From NCBI GenBank assembly GCA_029063895.1, contig JAIDNJ010000058.1, positions 1 through 49,546 of the forward strand: 49,546 nucleotides of DNA, written 5' to 3'. Source of the stretch: Muribaculaceae bacterium. Its GTDB lineage: Bacteria > Bacteroidota > Bacteroidia > Bacteroidales > Muribaculaceae. The notes beneath the pieces were generated by a model, which was given only the letters and a program-made list of their open reading frames with translations, did no database searches and had not been told where the DNA came from. Below are positions 41,311-49,546 of the stretch, piece after piece (the stretch's first letter is position 1; every line of letters starts with the position of its first letter). The position numbers and the translations under genes were made by a program.

Positions 41311-42757
41311 TACACCGCCGTCGCTATTCCGTGGTCTTGACTGGTTCACGGTTGTGCTCTATCTCCTGCTCGTGATAGCGGGAGTAGTGAGTATATATGC
41401 CGCCAGCTATGATTTTGACGAGGCCAATATGCTGTCATTTGACGAGTTCTCGGGCAAGCAGGTGCGATGGATTTTGCTGTCGGTGATTATAGGTTTTTTA
41501 TTGCTTGTAGTTGACAGGCGCATATACGAGACCTATGCCTATCCGGTTTATTTCGGCATGCTTTTGTTGCTTGCTGTCACGATTGTGATTGCTCCCGATA
41601 TCAAGGGTTCGCGATCATGGCTCGTGCTCGGTCCAATGAGTCTTCAGCCGGCCGAGTTTGCCAAGTTTGCAACGGCATTGGCGCTGGCAAAACTGTTCAG
41701 CGGGTACAACTTCGTGCTCAATGCCCGTCCGTCCAATTATGTCAGGGCGCTTGCGATTATATTTGTTCCTATTCTGCTGATTCTGGCACAGCGCGAAACG
41801 GGGTCGGCTCTTGTCTATCTCTCGTTGTTTTTTGTGCTTTATCGCGAAGGTATGAGCGGTCTCGTGCTGTTTGCCGCTTTCTTTGCCGTCGTTATTTTCG
41901 TGCTGACGGTAAAGTTTTCCGAAACGATGATTATGGGAATACCGTCGGGCGAGTTTGCCGTCTTTATTCTCATCATGATACTTATCGTGGTGCTGTTGGC
42001 GGCCTATGCCCGTCACGTTACAGCGGCGCGTAATGTCGGACTGTGGTTTGTCGGCACCGGAATCATTGTGGGTATTCTTGTAGCCTGTGGAGTTGAGGTG
42101 CCAGGACTGCCATATTTCCTCGGAGTAATCGGAGTGGCGTGTGCCTATATTCTTTTTGAACTGCTCAGACTCAGGTTAAGAGCGTTGTGGATTATCGTCG
42201 GTTCGGCTTTAGTGTCGGTAGCATTCCTGTTTTCGGTCAACTATGTTTTTGGCAACGTGCTTGAACCCCATCAGCAAATGCGTATCAAAGTTGCTCTCGG
42301 TATCGAGGAAGACCTCCGTGGCGCCGGTTACAATGTCAATCAGTCAAAAATTGCCATCGGGTCAGGTGGAATGTTTGGTAAGGGATTTCTCAAAGGAACC
42401 CAGACCAAGCTCAAATATGTACCCGAACAGCACACCGACTTTATATTCTGCACTATTGGAGAAGAAGAAGGATTTGTCGGAACGGTGACGGTGCTTTCGC
42501 TATTCCTTATTCTCATTTTACGAATAATAGCTATCGCCGAGCGTCAGCCAACAACATTCTCGCGTGTGTATGCCTATTGTGTCGCGGGTTATTTCATCTT
42601 CCATTTCTGTATCAACATAGGAATGGTTATAGGGCTGTGTCCGGTCATAGGTATTCCATTGCCGTTCTTCTCTTATGGCGGCTCGTCGCTGTGGGGATTT
42701 ACATTCCTGCTGTTCATCCTTCTCAGGCTCGATGCCGCCCGTCGAGACCGCCATTAA
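41291..42757 (+). CDS. rodA: Peptidoglycan glycosyltransferase RodA (SEDS family)
   Basis: RodA polymerises lipid II into glycan strands in the elongasome. The 488-residue protein has SEDS signatures: DIKGSRSWLVLGPMSLQPAEFAK, LAQRETGSALVYL and a C-terminal GIPLPFFSYGGSS. It is longer than E. coli RodA (about 370 residues) because of an extra hydrophobic block in the middle (about residues 215-310), which is common in Bacteroidota RodA. The start is GTG at 41291, overlapping mrdA by 20 nt. A small hairpin follows the stop. Confidence 0.95.
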   Translation: MELRNTNTPPSLFRGLDWFTVVLYLLLVIAGVVSIYAASYDFDEANMLSFDEFSGKQVRWILLSVIIGFLLLVVDRRIYETYAYPVYFGMLLLLAVTIVIAPDIKGSRSWLVLGPMSLQPAEFAKFATALALAKLFSGYNFVLNARPSNYVRALAIIFVPILLILAQRETGSALVYLSLFFVLYREGMSGLVLFAAFFAVVIFVLTVKFSETMIMGIPSGEFAVFILIMILIVVLLAAYARHVTAARNVGLWFVGTGIIVGILVACGVEVPGLPYFLGVIGVACAYILFELLRLRLRALWIIVGSALVSVAFLFSVNYVFGNVLEPHQQMRIKVALGIEEDLRGAGYNVNQSKIAIGSGGMFGKGFLKGTQTKLKYVPEQHTDFIFCTIGEEEGFVGTVTVLSLFLILILRIIAIAERQPTTFSRVYAYCVAGYFIFHFCINIGMVIGLCPVIGIPLPFFSYGGSSLWGFTFLLFILLRLDAARRDRH

Positions 42758-42779
42758 TCGGTTTTAGACCGATATTTTA
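42757..42779 (+). terminator. Short terminator-like hairpin after rodA
   Basis: ATCGGT (42757-42762) pairs with ACCGAT (42768-42773) around a 5-nt loop, followed by ATTTTAG. The stem is only 6 bp, so termination may be partial. Confidence 0.5.
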
Positions 42780-42800
42780 GGTTCGTGACGATTTATTTCG

Positions 42801-42808
42801 TACCTTTG
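42801..42808 (+). promoter_or_regulatory. -7 element upstream of the GlcNAc-kinase-like gene
   Basis: TACCTTTG matches TAnnTTTG and lies 34 nt before the ATG at 42843. The expected -33 TTG is not intact at the 20-bp position. Confidence 0.55.
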
Positions 42809-42842
42809 CGCCTATATATTTCCATTCTCAACTTTTTGCTTA

Positions 42843-43682
42843 ATGAAAATAATTGCCGAAAGCAGTTCAACCCGCACCCATTGGTCGCTTGTCGATGGTA
42901 CCGAAGTGGTGGCCAAGGCTTTGACCGGCGGTTTGAATCCCTACTTTCAGTCAAGGCGTGAAATCAGTCATCGCATCCGTCTCGAGCTTCCCGAAGCCTT
43001 CTTCCGTCGTCGTTGGGAGCACGTGTATTATTATGGCGCCGGATGTGCCAATATCGAGAAATGCAAGCTGATGGAGTCATCGCTTGTGGCTCAGTTCAAG
43101 ACTCCGGTGACTGTCGAGAGTGACCTGCTGGGGGCTGCCCGCGGACTCCTTGTCCATGAACCGGGGCTGGCCTGTATCATAGGAACAGGTTCAAACTCAT
43201 GTGTATATGACGGCGAGCACATCGTCAGCAACGTGCGTTCGCTGGGATATGTGCTCGGTGACGAGGGGAGCGGCGCCTACATCGGTAAAATGTTTGTGAG
43301 TGACTGTCTCAAAGGGCTTGCACCCGAAGAAATCAGTTCCCGCTTTTTTGAGGAATACAACATACGTCCAGATGCCGTGATGGATGCGATCTATACGGCA
43401 CCTCTTGCCGGCGTGCTGTTGTCAAGCTATTCCAATTTTCTGGTACATCATCTTGACAATGAATATGTCGACAAACTCATTTATGACGGGTTTATAAAGT
43501 TTTTCACGCGAAACATCGCACCCTACAACTATCCCGGCGATTCAATTTGTGTAGTGGGCAGCGTTGCCTGCCGTTTTGACAAGATTTTTATCAGAGCCGC
43601 CAGGGACTTCGGTATAAAAGTATCTAAAATCATACCGGCCTCGATGCCCGGTCTAATCCAGTTTCACGCCGAAGACATCTGA
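42843..43682 (+). CDS. BadF/BadG/BcrA/BcrD-type ATPase, N-acetylglucosamine kinase-like
   Basis: A 279-residue ASKHA-fold protein. Its ATP and sugar signatures are IAESSSTRTHWSLVDG (phosphate-1-like), VESDLLGAARGLL, CIIGTGSNSCVYDG (111-124) and GYVLGDEGSGAYIGKM (135-150). These match the bacterial and mammalian N-acetylglucosamine kinase branch, which phosphorylates GlcNAc released from cell-wall turnover or the diet. The first Asp of the usual DGG phosphate motif is replaced (AESSST), as seen in Bacteroidota members. It follows the wall-synthesis cluster, consistent with a role in amino-sugar recycling, though the substrate is inferred. Confidence 0.82.
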   Translation: MKIIAESSSTRTHWSLVDGTEVVAKALTGGLNPYFQSRREISHRIRLELPEAFFRRRWEHVYYYGAGCANIEKCKLMESSLVAQFKTPVTVESDLLGAARGLLVHEPGLACIIGTGSNSCVYDGEHIVSNVRSLGYVLGDEGSGAYIGKMFVSDCLKGLAPEEISSRFFEEYNIRPDAVMDAIYTAPLAGVLLSSYSNFLVHHLDNEYVDKLIYDGFIKFFTRNIAPYNYPGDSICVVGSVACRFDKIFIRAARDFGIKVSKIIPASMPGLIQFHAEDI

Positions 43683-43712
43683 TAACAATTTATACAGGTA
43701 CTTATCCGGGAA

Positions 43713-44777
43713 ATGATGACTCAATTCCGAAATATTGTCATAGCCATAATTGCTCTGGTCGCGATTGGTTCCGGGCAAAAAATGTCGGCAATATCTTTGA
43801 ACCTCGACTCAATAGCGTCCTGGGGTAAATTTCCTCATTTATGCATTGACGTATATCGGTGGGGCGACAAGTTTTTCAACAGCTATGACTCTACCTATGT
43901 AGTCGGTACCGGTAAACGTTTTAATGTGAAGTATCGCGCCGAGTCGTGGATGGACTATTATGGCTTCGTGCTTGAAAACCGTGCGCGCATGGCAATGATT
44001 TCAGACCCCTGTACATCTATGGGTTTTTATCTCACCTACATGGCCGTGTCGCTCGGATATGATATCAACGTGTCAAAATATTTCGGTGGGTCGGCCAAGG
44101 CTCGGCGACGGTTCAATTTCGGGTTTAGCTGTTCGCTTCTGGCGGCCGATTTCTATTTTATTTCAAACGATGTTGGCACCCGCATAACAAAGTTTGAGAC
44201 TCCAGACGGCATAGTTCATCCCAAACTTGATTTTAACGGGATAAATACGAGCTCGTGGGGTTTTGACGCATATTATTTTTTCAATCATTCACATTACAGT
44301 CAGGGGGCGGCTTTCAGTTTCTCAAAGATTCAGCGTAAGTCGGGCGGCTCGCCGTTTGCCGGCTTCTCGTTTTTTACCCAGGACTATAACTTTGACTTCT
44401 CCTCGGTTCCACAATATATAAAAAACGAGCTTCCCAAGTCGTGGATCGACTATAAATATGCCGTGAGCAACAAAAACTATGCGGTGCGCATCGGTTATGC
44501 CTACAATTTCGCGCTACCTCACAACTGGACCGTATGTTTTTCCGAGGCTCCCACACTCGGCATCAGAAAAGGCTTTATCAACAATCATGAGGATATAAAG
44601 ACATCGTTCTCGCTCAGCAACCGCTTCAAAGCTTCGGGTGTGTATAATCACGGCAACTGGTTTGTCGGTATAATCGGTGACCTTGATGCCGGTCTCATCT
44701 ATGATAAAGAACACACGTTGCTCAACATGATGTGGAGCGTTAACGCATCGGTGGGCTATCGTTTCAATCTTTGGTGA
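43713..44777 (+). CDS. DUF4421-family outer-membrane protein
   Basis: A 354-residue protein with an N-terminal signal (residues 1-26) and alternating amphipathic strands, ending in SVNASVGYRFNLW, a typical outer-membrane barrel terminus with a C-terminal aromatic residue. The stretch FFNSYDSTYVVGTGKRFNVKYRAESWMDYYGF is characteristic of DUF4421 proteins. These are widespread in Bacteroidota and their function is not known to me. It lies 30 bp after the kinase-like gene and overlaps the convergent U32 gene by 22 bp. Confidence 0.78.
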   Translation: MMTQFRNIVIAIIALVAIGSGQKMSAISLNLDSIASWGKFPHLCIDVYRWGDKFFNSYDSTYVVGTGKRFNVKYRAESWMDYYGFVLENRARMAMISDPCTSMGFYLTYMAVSLGYDINVSKYFGGSAKARRRFNFGFSCSLLAADFYFISNDVGTRITKFETPDGIVHPKLDFNGINTSSWGFDAYYFFNHSHYSQGAAFSFSKIQRKSGGSPFAGFSFFTQDYNFDFSSVPQYIKNELPKSWIDYKYAVSNKNYAVRIGYAYNFALPHNWTVCFSEAPTLGIRKGFINNHEDIKTSFSLSNRFKASGVYNHGNWFVGIIGDLDAGLIYDKEHTLLNMMWSVNASVGYRFNLW

Positions 44778-46636
44778 GTCGCTGTAACGTCGGTCACGCT
44801 CATCAGGCAGCGTTTACAGTCAAAATCGAGACGATAGAGACGGTTTCCGCACGATTGTCTCAACATGAGGTCTCGGGGAAGACGTGAACCCGACGGAGTT
44901 TTCAGACAAGCTCCGAGTTCTCGGCGTATACAGTAACGGCACTCCATCACTTTTATCTCTTTTTTATTGTCGGGAATCGACACTTCAAGTGCCGGTTCGA
45001 TTGAGTGTGAGCCGTGTTCGGTATAAAATTCACGGGCAAGCGAGTTGGCTATATTTTCGTGAAAGTCAACAGTTGACGGCGTCTCAAAAGATGTTGAGGC
45101 TTGTCGTCGAGTCGAGCGTTTATAGCCGGCTTTTACCGATGTCAGCAACATTGCGGCACATCGGCGTCTAAGTTCGGTCAGAACCGAGGCTGCCACAAAG
45201 TCGTCGTCATCAAGAAGATCGTCAGTATCGGTGGCCGTGAATATTGTGTCACCGAGCTTCTCAATTATTTTAAGACGATTTTCGTGCTGTGGAGTGCGGG
45301 CGGTCTGCCTCGGTGTATCGGCGATGACGGTCGCGCGGGCGTCGCCGGCAATCATGGTCATTGATATGCGGTCATTATCGATGCGTATCAGTTTGACCGA
45401 TATCTCGAGTCGGCGCTGTCGTGTGGCACGTTTTGATGCAATGCGAGCCTGGCGGTCGCTGTTACAGTATATTTCGGTACCGGGAGCGATGTCGGGCGCT
45501 TTGTCGCGGGTGAAGATAAGATTACCATCCACGCGATTGGCACGGAAGCCCGTAAAACGGCCGCTACGGTCAAAGTAACCGAGTCCGTCACCATTGTCAA
45601 GGCCGGGGGCTTTGTCGAGCGTTATGCAGTTCTTACGCACGTTTTTCACCCGTCCTATCACCCTTCCTGTCGATTTTGGAGTGTTGAGAGATGCAAGAGA
45701 GTGGGGTGTGGGACGTGAAAGAAAGTAATTGGTGAATCCGCGGTTGAAAACCGAGTGGGCCGACGGCTCAAAATCAATATCGGTGACGCCTTGTGACGCG
45801 CGTCGGTATTGACCGGGACAGCGTGCTATTATTTCGTCAATCCGGCGGCTATAAAGAGCGGTGATATTCTTGACATAACCGGCATCTTTCAGGCGACCCT
45901 CAATTTTAAACGACGATGCACCTGCCCGTAGCAGTTCCTCAATATTGTCGAGCCGGTTCATATCCTTGAGCGACAGAAAGTGGCGGTCGGCAGCTATAAC
46001 ATTTCCTTTTGAGTCGATGAGGTCATAGGGGAGACGGCACATCTGGGCACACTCGCCGCGGTTGGCACTACGCCCTGTCGCGAGAAGCGATGCGCGGCAG
46101 TCACCGCTATAGCTCACACACAGCGCTCCGTGGACAAACACCTCGACCGGCACGTCGACCGAGTCGGCAATTGATTTTATTTCGGCGGCATTCAGTTCAC
46201 GTGCTACGACAATCTGGGAAAATCCCGCGTTTTGGAGTCGCAGGGCTTTGTCGGGTGTGCGTGTGTCACATTGCGTGCTGGCGTGAAGTTCGATAGGAGG
46301 AATATCCATTTTCAGCAGCGACATGTCCTGGACTATGAGTGCGTCGACGCCGGCCATGTAAAGCTCTCTGACCAATTCTTTTACTCCCTCTATTTCGTCT
46401 TCATAGACAAGAGTGTTGAGAGTGACATATATCTTGACGCCAAATGGATGAGCGTAGTCGACGAGTTTCTTGATGTCGTCGATTGAATTTGATGCCGATG
46501 CACGCGCTCCGTGGTCAGGACCCCCTATATAGACGGCATCAGCTCCGCAGTCGATGGCGGCGATGGCTGTCGCGAGGTCTCGGGCAGGAGCCAGCAACTC
46601 TATAAGGCGGGGTGATGCAATGATTTTGTCCATCAT
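44756..46636 (-). CDS. U32-family peptidase-like protein with DUF3656-type extension
   Basis: A 626-residue protein whose N-terminal half is the U32 domain: LIELLAPARDLATAIAAIDCGADAVYIGG, VQDMSLL, ELHASTQCDTR and EVFVHGALCVSYSGDCRAS. Four Cys (173, 180, 196, 200) match the cluster-binding pattern of U32 proteins. A second Cys set sits near the C-terminus (CRYCIRRELGAC and CKRCLMSV). Despite the peptidase name, several U32 members (TrhP, RlhA, UbiU/V) are hydroxylation factors for tRNA, rRNA or ubiquinone, so an RNA-hydroxylation role is the more likely reading. The ATG overlaps the metA stop (TGATG). Confidence 0.88.
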   Translation of the reverse strand: MMDKIIASPRLIELLAPARDLATAIAAIDCGADAVYIGGPDHGARASASNSIDDIKKLVDYAHPFGVKIYVTLNTLVYEDEIEGVKELVRELYMAGVDALIVQDMSLLKMDIPPIELHASTQCDTRTPDKALRLQNAGFSQIVVARELNAAEIKSIADSVDVPVEVFVHGALCVSYSGDCRASLLATGRSANRGECAQMCRLPYDLIDSKGNVIAADRHFLSLKDMNRLDNIEELLRAGASSFKIEGRLKDAGYVKNITALYSRRIDEIIARCPGQYRRASQGVTDIDFEPSAHSVFNRGFTNYFLSRPTPHSLASLNTPKSTGRVIGRVKNVRKNCITLDKAPGLDNGDGLGYFDRSGRFTGFRANRVDGNLIFTRDKAPDIAPGTEIYCNSDRQARIASKRATRQRRLEISVKLIRIDNDRISMTMIAGDARATVIADTPRQTARTPQHENRLKIIEKLGDTIFTATDTDDLLDDDDFVAASVLTELRRRCAAMLLTSVKAGYKRSTRRQASTSFETPSTVDFHENIANSLAREFYTEHGSHSIEPALEVSIPDNKKEIKVMECRYCIRRELGACLKTPSGSRLPRDLMLRQSCGNRLYRLDFDCKRCLMSVTDVTATHQRLKR

Positions 46637-47493
46637 CAGACCTGTTTTTTCTCAATTAAAGAATCGAGCCAGTTTTTATAGAAAATTTGTCCCGGTTCCA
46701 TCCATGTCGCGCGATATTCCTCTCCGGTTTTATCGGGCAGATAATAATTGACCGGAGGCGCGGGGTTGAGTCCGCGCGACATGTCGCGTGTATATTCCAT
46801 GTGGAGTGTGTCAGGGTTATATTCCCAGTGCCCGAGAAAATAAAATACCGGCCGATTTTTGTCGGCAAGCATATGATAGTCGTCAAAACGGGTTGTTATG
46901 ACCGGTTCTACATCGGCTTGTGAAAGCGTATCGGGGTCGAGAGTCGTGTTACGGCTTTGGGGTACGTTTATCTCCGTGGCAAGCCCTCGGGTGAGCCGAT
47001 GAGGTTTCACGTCATGAATATAGGCACCGGATATCTTGGCCGGTAACACAATTTTTTTAACTCCGTGGAGGTGATATAGAGCGGCAAATGCTCCCCAGCA
47101 AATGTAAATGGTATCTATACCGGTGCGGTCGGCGCGGTCCATAAGCATGGTCAGCTCGTCCCAGTAGTCGATTGACTCGAAGTCGAGGAGCTCGACCGGT
47201 GCTCCGGTCACAATCAGGCCGTCATAAATGCCCAGGTCCAGTTTATCGGCCGGCAGGTAACAATCGTTGATGCGTTCCCGGTCGTCCCCTTTGGTTACAT
47301 GGGTCGACATCCTCACAAAGTCAACGGCGACATTGAGCGGATAGTGATTGAGGAGACTAATGAAGTCATCTTCAGTGCGCTGTTTGAGTGGCATAAGATT
47401 AACGATGGCAATCCTCAGGTCGGGGTTGCCATCGTGTTGGTTATATCGTCCGCCCGAAAGCTGACAGAATTTTTTGCTGAGTATGACAGGCAT
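46636..47493 (-). CDS. metA: MetA-family homoserine O-acyltransferase
   Basis: MetA acylates homoserine as the entry step to methionine. The 285-residue protein has the catalytic Cys in IYICWGA (Cys132), the His/Glu pair in FLGHWEYNPDT (His222, Glu224) and LRIAIVNLMPLKQRTEDDF. The residue that sets acyl-donor preference, Gly in E. coli (TGAPLG) and Glu in acetyl-CoA-using enzymes, is Glu101 here (VTGAPVELL). This predicts O-acetylation rather than O-succinylation. The protein is divergent: the usual PHSRYTE substrate motif reads PQSRNTT (178-184). It overlaps ftsH by 1 nt (TAATG) and is coupled to the U32 gene. Confidence 0.87.
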   Translation of the reverse strand: MPVILSKKFCQLSGGRYNQHDGNPDLRIAIVNLMPLKQRTEDDFISLLNHYPLNVAVDFVRMSTHVTKGDDRERINDCYLPADKLDLGIYDGLIVTGAPVELLDFESIDYWDELTMLMDRADRTGIDTIYICWGAFAALYHLHGVKKIVLPAKISGAYIHDVKPHRLTRGLATEINVPQSRNTTLDPDTLSQADVEPVITTRFDDYHMLADKNRPVFYFLGHWEYNPDTLHMEYTRDMSRGLNPAPPVNYYLPDKTGEEYRATWMEPGQIFYKNWLDSLIEKKQV

Positions 47494-49546
47494 TACTCTA
47501 CTGATTTGTCGGTTTTGTTGTCGGTAACAGGTTTATCGTCTGATGCATTATTGTCGTCCTGATTGTTTTCAGGCTCGGTTTTATCCACGGGTCCTTCGGT
47601 TTTTACCTCGGTGGGTTCGACATCAATAACTCCGGGAATTGGCGGCGGAACGGGCTCTCCTTCATTTTTACCGGTGAGTTTCTGCTGCTCGCGGGCGGCA
47701 AGAATCTCGTCGGTGCGGGAAATCCATTTACGTTCGCCAAATATCTTGACCATGTCGTCTGCAAAGATTACCTCGCGTGTAATGAGTGTATCGGCGAGTT
47801 TGCCATGACCCTCGGCATAGTCGCGCAAGATTGACTTGGCTCGCTCATACTGCTCGTTGATGATGCGCGATACTTCCTCGTCGATCATTTTAGCACGGTC
47901 GTCACTGTATGGCTTTGAGAATCCGTAGCTCTGACCGGTTGAGTCATAATAGCTTAGGTTGGGCAGGCGATCGCTCATACCGTAGTAAACGACCATGGCA
48001 TAGGCCTGTTTGGTTACGCGCTCAAGGTCATTGGCGGCTCCGGTCGAGATGTGACCGAGGAATAATTCTTCGGCTGCACGGCCACCAAGAGTGGCACACA
48101 TCTCGTCAAGCAATGCCTGGGTCGGGGTGATCTGACGTTCTTCAGGCAGGTACCATGCCGCCCCGAGAGCTTTGCCGCGCGGCACGATGGTAACCTTGAT
48201 GAGCGGGTTGGCATATTTGAGATTCCACGATACGGTCGCATGGCCGGCTTCATGGATGGCGATAGCTTTTTTCTCCTCGTCGGTAGTTATTTTGGAACGC
48301 TTCTCAAGACCACCGATAATGCGGTCGACAGCGTCGATAAAGTCCTGTTTCTGTACGGTTGTCTTGTTGTTGCGGGCAGCGATAAGCGCGGCCTCGTTGC
48401 AGACGTTGGCTATATCGGCACCCGAAAATCCGGGAGTTTGACGCGCGAGGAGTTCCACATCGACCGAGTCATCGATTTTGATGTTTTTGAGGTGTACTTT
48501 AAAGATAGCCACACGGTCGTTGAGCTCGGGGAGGTCTACGTAAATCTGTCGGTCAAAACGTCCGGCACGGAGCAACGCTTTGTCAAGAATGTCGGCACGG
48601 TTGGTCGCGGCAAGAATGATGACACCGCTGTTTGAACCGAAACCGTCCATCTCGGTGAGCAGCTGGTTGAGGGTGTTTTCGCGTTCGTCATTGGCTCCCA
48701 TGTTCGGATTTTTTCCGCGGGCACGACCCACGGCATCGATTTCGTCGATAAACACGATACAGGGGGCTTTTTCTTTGGCCTGACGGAAGAGGTCACGCAC
48801 ACGTGAGGCTCCCACGCCGACAAACATCTCCACAAAGTCAGATCCCGACATGGAGAAGAACGGAACGTTGGCCTCGCCCGCTACAGCTTTGGCAAGGAGG
48901 GTCTTACCGGTTCCCGGAGGGCCTACAAGAAGGGCTCCCTTAGGAATTTTACCACCGAGGTCGGTGTAACGCTGCGGATTTTTGAGAAACTCGACAATCT
49001 CCTCGATTTCGGTTTTGGCTTCCGAGAGTCCGGCGACATCCTTGAATGTTACTTTTACGGGGCCGTCTTTGTCAAAAATCTGGGCTTTTGACTTGCCGAC
49101 GCTGAACACGCCGCCGGCACCGCCATCCTTGCCCGACATACGTTTCATCAGGAAGAACCAGAAGGCGATGAGAAGGATTACCGGACCAAAAGTCCACAGA
49201 ATCGACATGAAGTCACTGCTTTTTTCATATTTTACTTCGCCTGTAAAAGCGCCGGTCTGCTGCCAAAGGTCAATTTTGTCCTGAAGTTTGTCGGCCGATG
49301 GAATTTCGGTGAAGATACGCGCGTGTTCGCCCGACCCCGGTTTGTATTGTGACTCGTGGAATATTTTTGAGGCGAGAGAGTCGCTCAAAACAGCTTCGGC
49401 TTCACGTTTGTTGGTAAACACGACGATTTCGGTGACACCGCCTTCGCTCACATACTGCTCAAACTTTGAGAAGCTCACATCTTTGGTCACTGTATTGTCG
49501 TCAAGGTAAAAAATTCCGCATAGAAAGAGGAAGATTAAAGCATACA
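47493..49546 (-). CDS. ftsH: ATP-dependent zinc metalloprotease FtsH (5' end beyond the window)
   Basis: FtsH is a hexameric inner-membrane AAA+ protease that degrades misfolded membrane proteins and regulators. The frame stays open to the right edge: upstream of the GTG at 49490 it encodes [18 protein letters not shown], the first membrane helix, so the true start lies outside. A second membrane helix ([19 protein letters not shown]), Walker A GPPGTGKT (near 48915), Walker [13 protein letters not shown], the second region of homology ([22 protein letters not shown]) and the zinc motif HEAGH (near 48247) are present. The C-terminal tail is acidic and Pro-rich (residues [20 protein letters not shown] onward). 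It heads an operon with metA and the U32 gene. Confidence 0.97.
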   Translation of the reverse strand, partial: YALIFLFLCGIFYLDDNTVTKDVSFSKFEQYVSEGGVTEIVVFTNKREAEAVLSDSLASKIFHESQYKPGSGEHARIFTEIPSADKLQDKIDLWQQTGAFTGEVKYEKSSDFMSILWTFGPVILLIAFWFFLMKRMSGKDGGAGGVFSVGKSKAQIFDKDGPVKVTFKDVAGLSEAKTEIEEIVEFLKNPQRYTDLGGKIPKGALLVGPPGTGKTLLAKAVAGEANVPFFSMSGSDFVEMFVGVGASRVRDLFRQAKEKAPCIVFIDEIDAVGRARGKNPNMGANDERENTLNQLLTEMDGFGSNSGVIILAATNRADILDKALLRAGRFDRQIYVDLPELNDRVAIFKVHLKNIKIDDSVDVELLARQTPGFSGADIANVCNEAALIAARNNKTTVQKQDFIDAVDRIIGGLEKRSKITTDEEKKAIAIHEAGHATVSWNLKYANPLIKVTIVPRGKALGAAWYLPEERQITPTQALLDEMCATLGGRAAEELFLGHISTGAANDLERVTKQAYAMVVYYGMSDRLPNLSYYDSTGQSYGFSKPYSDDRAKMIDEEVSRIINEQYERAKSILRDYAEGHGKLADTLITREVIFADDMVKIFGERKWISRTDEILAAREQQKLTGKNEGEPVPPPIPGVIDVEPTEVKTEGPVDKTEPENNQDDNNASDDKPVTDNKTDKSVE

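Noticed and set aside
43500-43515. Second parS-like sequence, TTTTTCACGCGAAACA
   Set aside because: It has two mismatches to the consensus, including the central CACGTG, and lies inside the kinase-like coding sequence.

Overview
The window is a chromosomal segment of a Bacteroidota bacterium, most likely order Bacteroidales (a gut or oral Bacteroides/Porphyromonas/Muribaculaceae-type organism). This rests on a SusC/SusD pair, a fimbrillin (FimA/Mfa-type) operon, Bacteroidota-type families (DUF3575, DUF5119, DUF4906, DUF4421, fused SpmA-SpmB), and promoters of the Bacteroidota form TTG - 20 bp - TAnnTTTG. The species cannot be fixed from the sequence. No rRNA, tRNA, CRISPR array, prophage or insertion sequence was seen.

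Layout. 1-8.6 kb, plus strand: fused SpmA/SpmB membrane protein, a strong terminator, then a tightly packed run ybeY-mnmG-apt-uvrC-HipA-like kinase-DUF3037 and an NhaC-type antiporter. A 16-bp parS-like site lies between mnmG and apt. 8.6-10.4 kb, minus strand: an EamA transporter and a voltage-gated-type K+ channel. 10.5-18.5 kb, plus strand: thyA, a sodium:solute symporter, a WYL regulator, a membrane-anchored HTH regulator, an outer-membrane beta-barrel receptor, a small membrane protein and panB. 18.5-28.1 kb: a hairpin-rich repeat region and a six-gene fimbrial operon (OmpA-like/Ala-rich/DUF3575 protein, DUF5119 lipoprotein, three fimbrillins, a large DUF4906-like tip candidate). 28.1-29.2 kb: a long non-coding region. 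29.2-34.5 kb: susC-susD. 34.7-35.2 kb: flavodoxin (minus). 35.4-42.8 kb: purH, then the elongasome cluster mreB-mreC-mreD-mrdA-rodA. 42.8-44.8 kb: a GlcNAc-kinase-like ATPase and a DUF4421 protein. 44.8-49.5 kb, minus strand: an ftsH-metA-U32 operon; ftsH runs off the right edge.

The most interesting signal is upstream of susC. A 21-bp perfect inverted repeat (28580-28600 and 28954-28974) flanks 353 bp, and the only good promoter for susC-susD sits just inside its right end. This is the architecture of a phase-variable invertible promoter, and in the orientation shown it would be ON. The fimbrial operon has its own possible switches: a 9-G tract where the -33 element should be, and a terminator-like hairpin in the leader. 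Degenerate repeats flank the fimbrial operon on both sides. The window therefore carries two neighbouring surface-structure loci that each look able to switch, set among housekeeping genes for tRNA modification, DNA repair, nucleotide synthesis and cell shape.
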